In this document: positions 34,106-44,229 of the stretch, piece by piece | How positions within the stretch are numbered: position 1 is the first letter of the stretch | Layout: every line of letters begins with the position of its first letter | NCBI GenBank assembly: GCA_032716605.1 | Contig: CM064530.1 | Location: 4,700,533-4,764,532 of the forward strand | Length of the DNA stretch: 64,000 bases | Direction of reading: 5' to 3' | Origin: Paralithodes platypus | Lineage: Eukaryota > Arthropoda > Malacostraca > Decapoda > Lithodidae | The notes under the pieces: generated by a model | What the model was told of the DNA's origin: nothing | What the model saw: only the letters and a program-made list of their open reading frames with translations | Databases searched by the model: none | Made by a program: the position numbers and the translations under genes

Positions 34106-34312
34106 TGACTTCTATGCACATCAAAAGGGGCTAGAGCAAACTGGCTATAAATACACACACCTATTTCCTGGCTGACTCTTCCCAAATTATAGAAACGCCA
34201 GCCCGATTGCTTTCATTCATTTTGAGTTATAAGAAGTTAAAGGGTCAAGATTATTGTCAAGTTCATTGGCATTATTTTTGACATTGTTCCTAACACCATA
34301 TCATATCTGTAA

Positions 34313-34344
34313 AGCCGGTATCACACGAGAGCTGTTATAGTCAA
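34313..34344. mobile_element. Harbinger-like MITE, left end
   Basis: AGCCGGTATCACACGAGAGC preceded by TAA. After about 32 bp it is interrupted by a minus-strand tRNA-SINE. Confidence 0.65.
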
Positions 34345-34492
34345 CAACCGATTATTATGTTCTCTCCACCAACCAACTTTACTCCTAAACTCGATTAATG
34401 AAATTAACAAACACATGTGGCAGTCCAGGGATTCGAACCTAGGATGCTCACACCGAAAATCAACACACTTATGCATTGCACCACACTCCCGT
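34345..34492 (-). mobile_element. tRNA-derived SINE, second tail type, minus strand
   Basis: On the minus strand: GTGTGGTGCAATGCATAAGT, B box GGTTCGAATCC, then TTAATTTCATTAATCGAGTT and AGGAGTAAAGTTGGTTGG, ending AACATAATAATCGG. It interrupts the Harbinger-like MITE left end. Confidence 0.75.
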
Positions 34493-34669
34493 GCTACCGC
34501 CAGACGCTGCGGACGCTCTGTCAACGCTCTCACGATATCGATCATAATTTGAGTATTAACTACTCATCCTCTCCATTCTTGTGCATGAAAGGTGCATGAA
34601 AGGTGGTTAATCCGGGAACTGCGGGGAGACTCTTAAGAGTTCCCCGGCGGACTGCGGGAAGACTCTTAA

Positions 34670-35151
34670 CACCTTACGAGCGGCCTATGCGGTTTATTTA
34701 TGTGTACCGCACAGCGGGGTGTTTTTAGCCAAAATAGGGCTGTTTACGTGATCATTTTCATGCCTAAATAAGACCCAGAACGTAAAACAAGTACCTATCC
34801 CTGAAAGGGCATAAACAGAGCTTTCGAATGACACCATAACGATCCTTGTATGATGGATAGTTTTCTTGCAATAACCGTGCAACGCGAGTGCAAAAAGCAG
34901 GTAATTCGGTACTTTCAGTACATAATTGAGTATGTAGCGAGTGAGAGAGGGAGGAGGGAGCTGAGATTTGTGTCAGTAGGTTCGCCGCGGTGGTCTGGAG
35001 CAGTCATACGCTCGCTAGTCTCCTGCCACCACTTGTCTCTCTCTCTCTCAGCCACATTACGTGCTGAAATTGCCACTCGAGTTATGTCGAGCGCCGCCAC
35101 ATAGTCCAGCTTTTTTTAACTCGACTTATGTTGCTCGCCGCTAATTAAGGG
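34670..35151. mobile_element. Nested TTAA element (482 bp)
   Basis: It is inserted in the TTAA of GACTCTTAAGAGTCAGAG, leaving TTAA at 34666-34669 and 35152-35155. The unoccupied site is preserved in the sister element (CTGACTCTTAAGAGTCTTCC near 23932). Ends CACCTTACGAGCGGC and, on the minus strand, CCCTTAATTAGCGGC put it in the same AGCGG group as 30771-31606. Confidence 0.88.
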
Positions 35152-35191
35152 TTAAGAGTCAGAGAACAAAAAAAATCAACTTTTGACATCG

Positions 35192-35193
<2 letters not shown>

Positions 35194-35238
<45 letters not shown>
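35194..35238. repeat. Poly-A tract
   Basis: About 45 consecutive A, inside the same TTAA element as the GA microsatellite. Confidence 0.95.
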
Positions 35239-35241
<3 letters not shown>

Positions 35242-35382
35242 GCCCCTGGGCCATGCAAAATCTCAGTCCTCTACCTCCTCTCCTTCAGTTATCACCTATT
35301 TTCCCTGTTATTCCCTTATTCTGAGGTATATTTTCGTGCTAACATTAGCGAGTTGCAAGCAGGGCGTTGTCATCACTGATGG

Positions 35383-35384
<2 letters not shown>

Positions 35385-35474
<90 letters not shown>
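35385..35474. repeat. (GA)n microsatellite
   Basis: About 45 uninterrupted GA units inside a TTAA element. Arg/Glu or Ser/Leu open frames across it are repeat translations. Confidence 0.95.
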
Positions 35475-35477
<3 letters not shown>

Positions 35478-36639
35478 CGATCGACTGTGTCTCAGTGGCC
35501 TTGGGGGAAATTGGCGGGAAAGCAGCTTGCCTCACCCATACATTATACAACTCGCGGGCTATATCTCCGATTTTGACCATCCAAACGCTGTTTTCACTCG
35601 TTTTATTGTTGTTTCAGGTTAATACCTTTATAATCAACCCATAATACGTGGATATAATGCTATTAATGGTACAATGAATATTTTAGTGACGGAAACACCT
35701 CAAATACATGCGCACAGGGAGAGGTGTCTAATTACCCCCATGCACACTTGTTAGGTTAAGAGCATGTTTAACCATCCTGTAGCTTAGTAAGTAACACTGC
35801 ACGATATTTCGCTGTGTATTGACTGATAAACTTTGTGTTTATCACAAAGACTCCTGCTCGGACAGGGCGCCACTAGCGCCATCTATTGTTTTGTTTTGCT
35901 TTGTAAACAAACGCTCTCTTATTACTATTTTATATAAAATCGTAGCCCCTAATTTTACCCATTACCTACTGTAGTAAGTATCTATTTAACTGCCTTGTAT
36001 GTAAGTAAAGCTTTGCATATTAATTTGCTTATAAACAATATTGTTTACTAACTAACCTGCCTACAGGGACTAACGCCGACGCCATTTTGTAAACACACTT
36101 TTTTGGGGGATTATACATATTAAATTCCAGCAAATTTTGTATCAAATTTAAGTGCATTAATTTATCTTTTCCCCCTAGATATATTCTTGACTTTTTCTCC
36201 TCAGACTGATTTTACTTTTAAGCTAAGGGTGGTATTTGTACAAACTAACCTAGCCTAACCCAACCTGCCAAGCTTTTAACCTAACCCAAACCTAGCCTAG
36301 CCTATAGCCAGCCAATCTGTTTTATTATTAACTCTTGTAGATATTGTATTTAGTATCCTACTGTAGCTATACAGTATATATCTGTAATTTTAGTTGTTGC
36401 TTGCACGATCTTGTAATAACCTTTGACTGATACACTTTTTTTATCTAAAAAGAGTAGTCTACTGCTTTACTAGGCTACAGCGACACCAGGGCCATCTGTT
36501 GACACAGTATATTAACCCCTCGTGTGCAGTCACACTTTATTTTTATATAATCTCTATTTGGTGAATTGTATATTTAGTTACATATTCTGTTAATATTCAT
36601 TAATCGATTTTAGGAGTATGGTTGGTTGTTGGAAGGAAC

Positions 36640-37870
36640 ATAATAATACATATATTTGTTTAAGGTTAGGTTATCACACCTGGTAGCCTATTTCTGCGAA
36701 TTTCAATTTTATTATTTTCGGTTAGGCTATTCAACGCTGGTAGCCTATTATTCTATCTATCTATCTATTGCCTGACGCCGTGATCCCCGAAGGGGTGGCC
36801 ACGAACGAACCGCCCCCATGCACCTCTGTCCCCAGTCAGTCGACGCCCCTCCCCCCAACCAGCACCGCCTTCGTTCATGTAGTTCCTCACTCCATCCTTC
36901 CACCTCATATTCGGTCTACCTCTCCCCCTCTGTCCCTCCACCTCGCTCTCGTACACCCTCTTAGTCATTCTCTCGCTTTCCATACGTTCCATATGGCCGA
37001 ACCATCTCAAGTTGTTCCTTTTCACACTTTCCAGCACATCTACCTCCACACCACACCTCCTTCTTACTTCCTCATTAGTCTGTCTATCCCTCCATGTAAC
37101 TCCGCACGCACTCCTTAAGTAATTCATTTCCACTGCTCTCACTCTTGGTCTGAGTCTCTCAACCAACGTCCATGCTTCGCTTCCGTAAGTCAGTGTCGGG
37201 ATTACCACACTGTCATGCAAGGACTTCTTCACTTCCATACTGACCACCCTATTTCTTGTTACTGCTTTTAGCGTTCCTACAACCCTCTTCCCCTGTTGTA
37301 CCCTCTCCCGCACCTCTTCATCCATAGTCCCATCTTTACTCAACACACTGCCCAGATACTTAAAAGAGTTGACGATCTCCATAGCCTGACCGTTCAGCTT
37401 CACCTCACACTCTGTGACTTCACCCCTTTCGAAGACCATAACCTTGCTCTTCCCCGTATTTACCTTCAAATTCCGTTTTTCGCACACTGTTCCAAACTCA
37501 TTTACCAGACCCTGCAACTCCCATTCATTATCACTCATCAGAACTGTATCATCCGCAAACAGCAGTATAGGTAGCTTCCACTCAATTCCCTCCCTTTTCA
37601 GCGATACACCAACATTCACTGCTCTTATTATTGCCTATTATTGCCTATTTCAATTTTAAAAAAAAAACTTTTGGTTAGGCTATCGCCCCTGGAAGCCTAA
37701 TTCTGCGTATCTCAAATTTTTTGTTTTCGGTTAGGCTATCACCCCTGATAACCTATTTCTGCGTATTTCAGCATATTTGTTTTCGGTTGAAGTGATTGAA
37801 GTGTTTTTAAAGTGAGTGAAGTGTTTTAAAGTGAGTGAAGTGTTTTTTAAGTGAGTGAAGTGATCTGAAG
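36640..37870. repeat. Tandem repeats upstream of CR1-like ORF1
   Basis: A unit of roughly 65 bp (TTCGGTTAGGCTATCACCCC, GGTAGCCTATTTCTGCGTAT) occurs about four times at 36660-36755 and 37625-37785, split by the RTE-like LINE. It is followed by an 18-bp repeat GTGAGTGAAGTGTTTTTAA-like, three to four times (37790-37865). Position directly before ORF1 suggests 5' UTR promoter monomers. Confidence 0.7.
36756..37620 (-). mobile_element. RTE-like LINE 3' fragment, inverted near-twin of 31659-33792
   Basis: On the minus strand it encodes 284 residues starting within the RT (SLKREGIEWKLPILLFADDT) and running to HPFGDHGVRQ, essentially identical to the last part of the plus-strand copy. The tail is TCTATCTATCTATC on the plus strand. 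A likely duplication GCCTATTATT lies on both sides (about 36743 and 37636). It is inserted in the tandem repeats that precede the CR1-like LINE. Confidence 0.85.
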
Positions 37871-37873
37871 AAA

Positions 37874-39404
37874 GTGACTGTCACCATACCTCGCGCTTGT
37901 GCGAACTGCGCCGGTAGGTTTGGTGAGTCCATGTTTGCTACTGTCGATCTTCAAGTCTGCCGGCTCTGCCAGCAACGAGAGAATTTTACAGTGAAATTAG
38001 ATGAAGCCTACAACAAGATCAACGTCCTCACCATGAAGCTGGAATCACTCCAAGAGTTTGTAACACTCAACGTTGGAGTACCACAAACTTCAATTGTCAC
38101 CGCAACTCCAGCAGCCACCAACGCCCCAACGTCAACTGCCAGCAATTCAACGCCTACAGTAGCCACTTCAGCTGATGTTTCCGATACTCAAGATACAAAT
38201 AGTGACTCTCTTCCCCCTCAAGACAACTTCCGTGTAGTGAGGAACAACGTTTGCCCCAAGACCAGGAAACACATACCGATTACCGAGTGTCAAAACCATT
38301 TCCAGATACTCACAGACTCAGATGACGAAGAGGAAATAGAAGAAGTCCGGCTCGTGGGAGACTCGATGATACGTGGTCAGCTCACAGTTTTGCGCCAGGG
38401 CACCTAAGACCAGGAAGCGTTTTTGTATCCCTGGTGGTGGTGTGGACGACGTAGTTGCAGCAGTTGACGAAGTATCAAAGCTGGCCCCTGCTAATACAAT
38501 GTACGTCATCCACATTGGATCCAACGATGTACAGCGAACCCGGTCGGAAGATTTGCTTTTAACCCTCTCACCACGGAAGGGCTCTTGAACGCCCATAAAA
38601 AAGCATATAACAGGTACCCGGAAGGTCTCTTGAACGCCCAGTGGTTGAAAGCCTGTGAGCTTCGTGTGCGAGGCGTCGGTCCGACGCATGTAAACAACAG
38701 CCGGCTGGACCGTCGCCCCGCATCTCCGGCCACAAGAAGGAGAGCGTCGCTTGTTCGTGTGTGCCTGTATGTTGTTGTTAAGTATCGAAAAGTGGTGTAA
38801 AGTGGCTGTTTTGGCCATAAAGTTATCTCCAATGAAATCATCATCACAGCTCAACCAGTTGACTTAGAGAGCTCTACTTAATGCCATTCTACAGGTAAAT
38901 AACACAGCTACGCTTGGGGATGCGCGGGAATGCGGGAAGCAGTCTGATTAACGAATATACGGTAGCCTAGCCTAGACGTTTTTCGGCCAAAACACCCGGG
39001 TTTCGAGGAATATATATATAATACATAGCCGGGGCTGGAGGGTTAAAGTACCAGCAGCTGATCAAGTCGTTTAAGGAGAAGTCATCAAGGATCATCGTCT
39101 CAGGAATCGTCCCCCAGCTTGGTGTAGAGAGCCGATTTTACAACATAGCCACCAGCACAAATCGTTGTCTAGCAAACCTCTGCAGGAAGGAGAACGTGGG
39201 ATTCGTCGACACCTGGGACAATTTCTACTACGATGACTATTTGTTTTCGGACGATGGAGTTCATCTGAACCAGGTGGGAGCAGCACGTTTTGGGCGTCTT
39301 CTCAACGATGCGGTGAAGGATTTTCGGAGAAGAAATCGACTCAGCACAGGACAACCAGGAAGGAGGACCGAAGACAGCGAGGACGGCAACCTACAAAGGC
39401 ATTA
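37874..39404 (+). pseudogene. CR1-like LINE ORF1 with SGNH/GDSL esterase domain, broken
   Basis: The N-terminus has paired cysteines, CANCAGRFGE and CRLCQQRENF, then a coiled region (LDEAYNKINVLTMKLESLQE) and a Ser/Thr-rich linker. The esterase domain shows GDSMIRG (block I Ser, near 38358), IHIGSNDV (GxND block, near 38510) and DGVHLNQVGAARFG (DxxH block, near 39255). ORF1 esterases of this type are known from CR1/L2-group LINEs; their role is thought to involve lipid or membrane contact. A frame change lies near 38390 and the 480-bp TTAA element splits the domain between the GxND and DxxH blocks. No upstream ATG is clear: the frame is open from about 37874 and the first ATG is at 37931. Confidence 0.8.
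38563..39042. mobile_element. TTAA element inside the CR1-like LINE ORF1
   Basis: A 480-bp insertion with TTAA at 38559-38562 and 39043-39046. Joining the flanks restores the esterase-type ORF1 reading RTRSEDLLLKYQQLIKSFK. Ends CCCTCTCACCACGG and, on the minus strand, CCCTCCAGCCCCGGCTATG. It holds a repeated GGTCTCTTGAACGCCCA-like motif (38578 and 38624). Confidence 0.87.
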
Positions 39405-39508
39405 AATACTAATCCGTCAAGAACCGCGAATTTGGATATACTGTAGCTCCACCAACACGACCCAAATTCAAAACCGCCAGGGAAAACGACCGAGGACCGA
39501 GGACAGCC

Positions 39509-41697
39509 ATGAATGTAAATGTAGATCCGACCAGAACCAAAAATTTGATGAAAGAACGTTCTGCGAGTTCTAAAACCGCAACTTTAAAGGTTTTCTATGC
39601 AAACGCTCGTAGCATACGCAATAAATTTTCAGATTTAGAGGAACTAGTGTTTACAGAAAATTATGATGTAATTGGCATAACAGAATCTTGGCTCAATACA
39701 GAAGATGGAGACTTTTTAGCAGAGTATTCACTTCCCGGTTATGTAATGTTTGAGAACAGCCGAATAAATAAAAATGGAGGTGGCGTTTTATTTTATATCA
39801 AAGAAAGTCTTAACCCGACCCTCGTGTCAAAACCTCGAATTGTGAACGTCGACACATCTTTTGTGCTAATAAAGAATAATAAAGGTACAAAAATAATACT
39901 TGCGTTAATATACAGACCTCCAGCTCAATCAGTGCAAACTGACCGAGAAATTTACGAACAAATTGCAGATGTAAGTAACTCACAAGATACCGTATTTTTT
40001 GGCGACTTTAATTTACCTGTGACCAAGTGGGGCGATACTCTTACTTCACACTCCGGACATGACTTGTATACGAACTTGCAAGAGAGTTCGCTTTATCAAT
40101 TTGTTCGAACGCCGACCCGTGGTAATAACGTTCTTGACATTGTACTTGCAACAAAAGAAGAATTGATAGAGAATTTGAATGTTGGTGATGAATTCAGTAA
40201 CAGCGACCATCGTACGATAACTTTCACTTTAAAGTTTACTAGTAACGAACCAAATAGTAGCATCGAAAAAGTCCCTAATTTCAAGAAAGCAAACTTCCAT
40301 AAACTTAAGCTATGTTTAAAGAAACTGACTGGAGCTTTTTAATTAACAATAACGACATAAATACATCTTGGAAGTTATTCGAAACCACTTACCTAAAAGC
40401 AGTGCAAGACTGCATACCATCGAAAATACGGCGTCCAGGCCATAATAATAAGCCCAAATGGTGGAATAAAGATATTTCAAACTGCCTGCTTGCTAAAAAA
40501 TTTGCTAATGATAGATTAAAATCCTCACAAAATGACGAAGAACGGGTGAAATTTGTAGAGCTACGACACAAAGCCAAAAAGTTAATTAAGCAAAGTAAAA
40601 AGACCTTAGAGTTACATGTTGCGAATCAAAGTAAAACAAACCCGAAAGAATTCTATAGTTATATCAGAAAGAAAAAAGTAGTTACTACAACTGTTGGACC
40701 GTTAGTCGATGAAAATGTAGAATACACCAAAGACGAAGTACAAATGAGTAATGCCCTCAATACCTTCTTTGAATCAGTTTTTACAACAGAAAACCTCAGT
40801 GATATCCCTACACCATCGCCGATTCAGATTGATAATTCAGATGTTCCAATATCACCGTTACAGAGAGAGAAGTATTGAATTGTATAGATAAACTCAAGGT
40901 AAATAAAATGCCAGGACCTGATACAATCTCGCCTAGAGTTCTAAAGGAAGCTAAGGATGAGCTCTCCAAACCACTGACATTACTATTCAATAAATCCTTG
41001 CAGTCTGGAACTATGCCTGATCAGTGGAAGCTAGCCAACGTAACACCGATATTCAAAAAAAGGCAGCAAATCCCTACCCAGTAACTATCGTCCAATTAGC
41101 TTAACCTCAGTTGTATGTAAAATGCTAGAAACGGTCATACGAGACAGACTCGTAAATCACTTGGAGGAAAATAACATACTTAAAGATACTCAACACGGCT
41201 TTCGTAAAAAACGTTCCTGTTTAACAAACCTCTTAGACTTCTTCCACGATATCCTCAACCTCTACAATGAGAGTAAAGCTGTAGATATTATATACCTTGA
41301 TTTTCAAAAGGCCTTTGACAAAGTTCCCCACAAACGTTTACTGATAAAACTAAAAGTGCATGGAATACAAGACGGTGTGTTGAAATGGATAGAAAATTGG
41401 CTCAGCAACAGAAAGCAAAGGGTAGTCATAAACGGTAAGGCATCTAAATGGACCAATGTAAGTAGCGGGGTACCCCAGGGATCGGTACTAGGACCAATTC
41501 TCTTTCTAATTTACATCAACGACATAGATGAGGGTGTCACCTGTACAATCTCAAAATTTGCTGACGATACAAAAATTGCAAATAGCGTACTCTCAAAAGA
41601 ACAAGTTGACGATATGCAACACAATCTAGATAAATTGTCATGTTGGGCCCAAATTTGGCAAATGAGTTTCAATGCGGATAAATGTAAAGTATTATAA
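39509..41697 (+). pseudogene. CR1-like LINE ORF2 (endonuclease + RT), frameshifted and truncated
   Basis: The endonuclease piece (39509-40342) has FYANARSIRNKFSDLEELVF, VIGITESWLN, LIYRPPAQS, FFGDFNLPVTKWG and SDHRTITF, the apurinic endonuclease signature. A frame change near 40312-40340 leads to KPKWWNKDISNCLLAKK (40312-40878). Further shifts near 40870 and 41075-41120 lead into the RT (41122-41697): HGFRKKRSCLTNLLDFF, IYLDFQKAFDKVPHKRLL, GVPQGSVLGPILFLIYINDI, FADDTKIANSVLS and FNADKCKVL. The thumb and C-terminal parts are absent. The catalytic boxes are preserved, so the copy is fairly young. Confidence 0.82.
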
Positions 41698-41700
41698 ATG

Positions 41701-41759
41701 TTAACCTCATAAGCTGCCAGACCAGTGTTGAGGGAAAAAGCGCTCGTGTGATACCGGCT
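41701..41759. mobile_element. Harbinger-like MITE, right half
   Basis: TTAACCTCATAAGCTGCCAG to ATACCGGCT matches the right half of the 43055-43265 copy. It directly abuts the end of the CR1-like LINE ORF2 at 41697, marking where that LINE copy is cut off. Confidence 0.7.
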
Positions 41760-41908
41760 TACGAGATATCCTTAGGGTCCGTGACCATTTTCACGTTCTC
41801 TCTCCCATTACTCTGTCTCGTCTAATAAGTTAATTATACAAGGAGAGGAAGATTCCTAGCTCCCTGTTAAAATATTTAAAAAAAAAGTTTTGTTATATAC
41901 AAGTTTAA

Positions 41909-42308
41909 CCCTTTACTAGCGGCGCTCGACTTAAGTCCGAGTGAAAGAAACTGGGAGAAAATGGGTGAAGATCGAGTGAAAATGGGTGGAACAGTAATGA
42001 ACCATACGTCCGACATCTGTGGCCTCCCGGCCCACACTAACTCCAGTTCCCCCACCGCACGGGTGGATGACAGTGTGACCAATAGTTAGCGAAAAGTGAA
42101 CAATGTAGCAAAATCAGCTAAACTTCCATCTTTGAGGTAACACTGTCAGGGCTCCACGAGTGCTACGTAGCTGTAAGTGGTGTCATTGTGTAACGATTTC
42201 CGCCTAGTTTTCGGCACAATACAGTTCCTTTCATGCTGATGGTTGATATAGCAGTCAGAATGGCCTGAAAAGGCCCAAAACAGCCACAGACCCCCCTCTA
42301 GACAAGGG
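41909..42308. mobile_element. TTAA element, sister copy (400 bp) in a LINE tail
   Basis: TTAA at 41905-41908 and 42309-42312, ends CCCTTTACTAGCGGCGCTC and, on the minus strand, CCCTTGTCTAGAGGGG. The flanks rejoin as ATACAAGTTTAAAGACAGTT; an undisturbed equivalent, CATACAAGTTTAAAGACCG, exists at about 43723-43741, so the empty site is directly visible. Confidence 0.88.
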
Positions 42309-42315
42309 TTAAAGA

Positions 42316-42470
42316 CAGTTTTGTCCACAGAGAATGTGGTTACAGTCTCACGTCCTAAATGGCAGCTTTCCAGGCGGCCCTGTCAAGGGCTGCCTCTGTT
42401 GTCAACTTCTTTATTTGGAGATCCGACCAGAGTACCTGATCCCACGTCATTCTAGGTCTACCCCTACGCG
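42316..42470 (-). mobile_element. LINE 3' end (C-terminal RT fragment), copy 2
   Basis: On the minus strand it reads GRPRMTWDQVLWSDLQIKKL then TTEAALDRAAWKAAI and a stop, followed by a 3' UTR ending ACTGTCTTTAA. The 400-bp TTAA element at 41909-42308 is inserted in its 3' UTR. Confidence 0.75.
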
Positions 42471-42477
42471 CAGATTT

Positions 42478-42602
42478 TTATTAATAAATTATTATTTTGC
42501 TTAAGCGTTGTTTCCAAATAACGATTTTAATAAGTTGTTTGGTCTTTTTACTGTGTTCGTCCAAGTTTTGGTTTGTTTATTTTGCAAGTTTTACATTATA
42601 AT
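42478..42602 (+). repeat. 3'-anchored interspersed repeat, short copy
   Basis: TTATTAATAAATTATTATTT to GCAAGTTTTACATTATAATA; 125 bp of the 3' end. Confidence 0.65.
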
Positions 42603-43054
42603 AGGTCATAAGTGTCTGCCTTTGTGTATCTTGGTCCTCGTGTTGAGCCCCTGTGATGTTATATTTATTGATAGGAGATTCTAGGCCGCTCCAGAGTACA
42701 GTATAAGAAACACTTCCAGCAAACCTTTTACCGAGAGACAGCTTAAAAGTTTATGGAATTTATATTGAATTGGTTATAAATTAATCTGGGTGAGGGCTGG
42801 TCCTATCCAGAGTGAAGTTTGGCAACCTCTACCTAACCTTAGCCATTTCTGTCGGTCTCTATAAAAGCTCTTGTGCGATACCGGCTTTTACTTCTCTGAA
42901 ACTAAGCGGTTGATATGTACTAGAGTTACATTAGAGTATATATATACTAACGATGCTGTTTCTACTGTACATAATCTAACTTCATTTACCACAATATTAC
43001 CTATACCTTGTTCCAAATAAGTAGGCCAAAACTCTTAAAAATTAGCCTCTATAA

Positions 43055-43265
43055 AGCCGGTATCACACGAGAGCTTCTATAGTAAACATTCGATGATCAA
43101 CATTTTTCTGGCAACATTTCTGGAATATTTTGCACTGGTGTCGGAAACTAAACTGATGATAGATGAACTTAGGTAACAGAAAAATATTAAATGTATACCT
43201 TATGAGCTGCCAGACCAGTGTTAAGGATAAATGTTGAGTGAAATAGCGCTCGTGTGATACCGGCT
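43055..43265. mobile_element. Harbinger-like MITE, uninterrupted 211-bp copy
   Basis: AGCCGGTATCACACGAGAGC at the left, CGCTCGTGTGATACCGGCT at the right. Flanks are TAA on the left and TGA on the right, one mismatch. The interior is AT-rich with partial inverted symmetry (CATTCGATGATCAACATT). Confidence 0.8.
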
Positions 43266-43513
43266 TGACTCACAAACGATCACAGTAACCGGATAATGAG
43301 GGAGGCTTGTATAAGGAAAGGGGAGGTGACTTTTCTATGCGAGAGTATACCGTCCATTCACTCCTGGAGGAACAGGACACATTTTGACAGTTTATTTTGG
43401 CTATTATAAGATCATCATATTTACTCATGTGGGCAGCTGTACACTGATAGTTCTATATTACGCCGTCTATATCAATAATCACTACCTCCAGACTGACTTG
43501 CTAACCTTCCATC

Positions 43514-43650
43514 GTCCTGGTGGTGTAATGGTTAAGGTGGCAAAACTCTGTGTGTGATAACCCGGGTTCGAATCCTGGCGGATCATATATAGTTTAATTA
43601 ATTTCATTGGGAGTGTTTGGTGTTGTGGTGAAATTAATAAAATATAGAAT
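43514..43650 (+). mobile_element. tRNA-derived SINE
   Basis: CCTGGTGGTGTAATGGTTAA, GTGTGTGATAACCCGGGTTC and GAATCCTGGCGGATCA followed by AATTAATTTCATTGGGAGTG and GGTGAAATTAATAAAATATAG. Same family as 33967-34105. Confidence 0.82.
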
Positions 43651-43734
43651 GTATAATGAAGACATTGTATATTCAATGGAAATATAATAATCTGAATCTG
43701 AATCATACTTGCTATACATACATACAAGTTTAAA

Positions 43735-43815
43735 GACCGTTTAGTCTACAGAGAAAGTGGTTGCAGTCTCGCGTCCTAAGTGGCGGATTTCCAGGCGGCC
43801 CTGTCAAGTTCTTTA
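43735..43815 (-). mobile_element. LINE 3' end, copy 3 (empty-site reference)
   Basis: It matches the 3' end of copy 2 (GTCTACAGAGAAAGTGGTTG, CCAGGCGGCCCTGTCAA) and preserves TACAAGTTTAAAGACCG uninterrupted. Confidence 0.7.
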
Positions 43816-44229
43816 TACAATGCACTCCGTGCATTAGTCAACAAGCTAAACATCCCTCGCTCCCTCCCGTACCATCCTCTCGTGGAAGTCATAATATATC
43901 CGTAGAATCAGGATTTTGTTTAAATCCTTCGTAGTGAATAGAATTAACCCCCTATGAGAGTTCCATACCTTACACAGTATATATAAACACCATACAACAC
44001 TGGTGACATCTTTTTAACTTTATACTGGCTACTAATAGAAGATTTTATTCAGTTTATAAAGGGCCTCCAGCAATTAATGGGCTTGGAACTATCTCTTATA
44101 ATTTTTACTACCACAGATCCTTCTTAAACTGAATAGAATCGTCTAAACATAGCTAGAATAAAGTTTAAAAATAAGTCGCCGGCACAGACGGAGTTAAGCA
44201 GTGTACAGTATATATTCATACAGTTTCTT

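Larger units (their letters stand above)
34611..35755. mobile_element. TTAA element with (GA)n core, carrying a nested TTAA element
   Basis: TTAA at 34607-34610 and 35756-35759. Without the nested insertion (34670-35151) it matches, in inverted orientation, the 554-bp copy at 23402-23955: CGGGAACTGCGGG at one end and CACTTGTTAGG at the other. It contains long poly-A (35194-35238) and a perfect GA microsatellite (35385-35474). Confidence 0.85.
37790..41697 (+). mobile_element. CR1/L2-like LINE with esterase-type ORF1, 3'-truncated
   Basis: The order is 5' tandem repeats, ORF1 with an SGNH-hydrolase motif set, then ORF2 with endonuclease and RT. The reading stops at 41697, where half a Harbinger-like MITE abuts, so the 3' end is missing. 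ORF1 carries a TTAA insertion. The clade call rests on the esterase ORF1 plus the NARSIRNK/ITESWL endonuclease and FADDTK RT style. Confidence 0.78.

Noticed and set aside
35183..35644. Open frames rich in Lys or Arg-Glu around 35200-35580
   Set aside because: They are translations of poly-A and GA microsatellites within a TTAA element.
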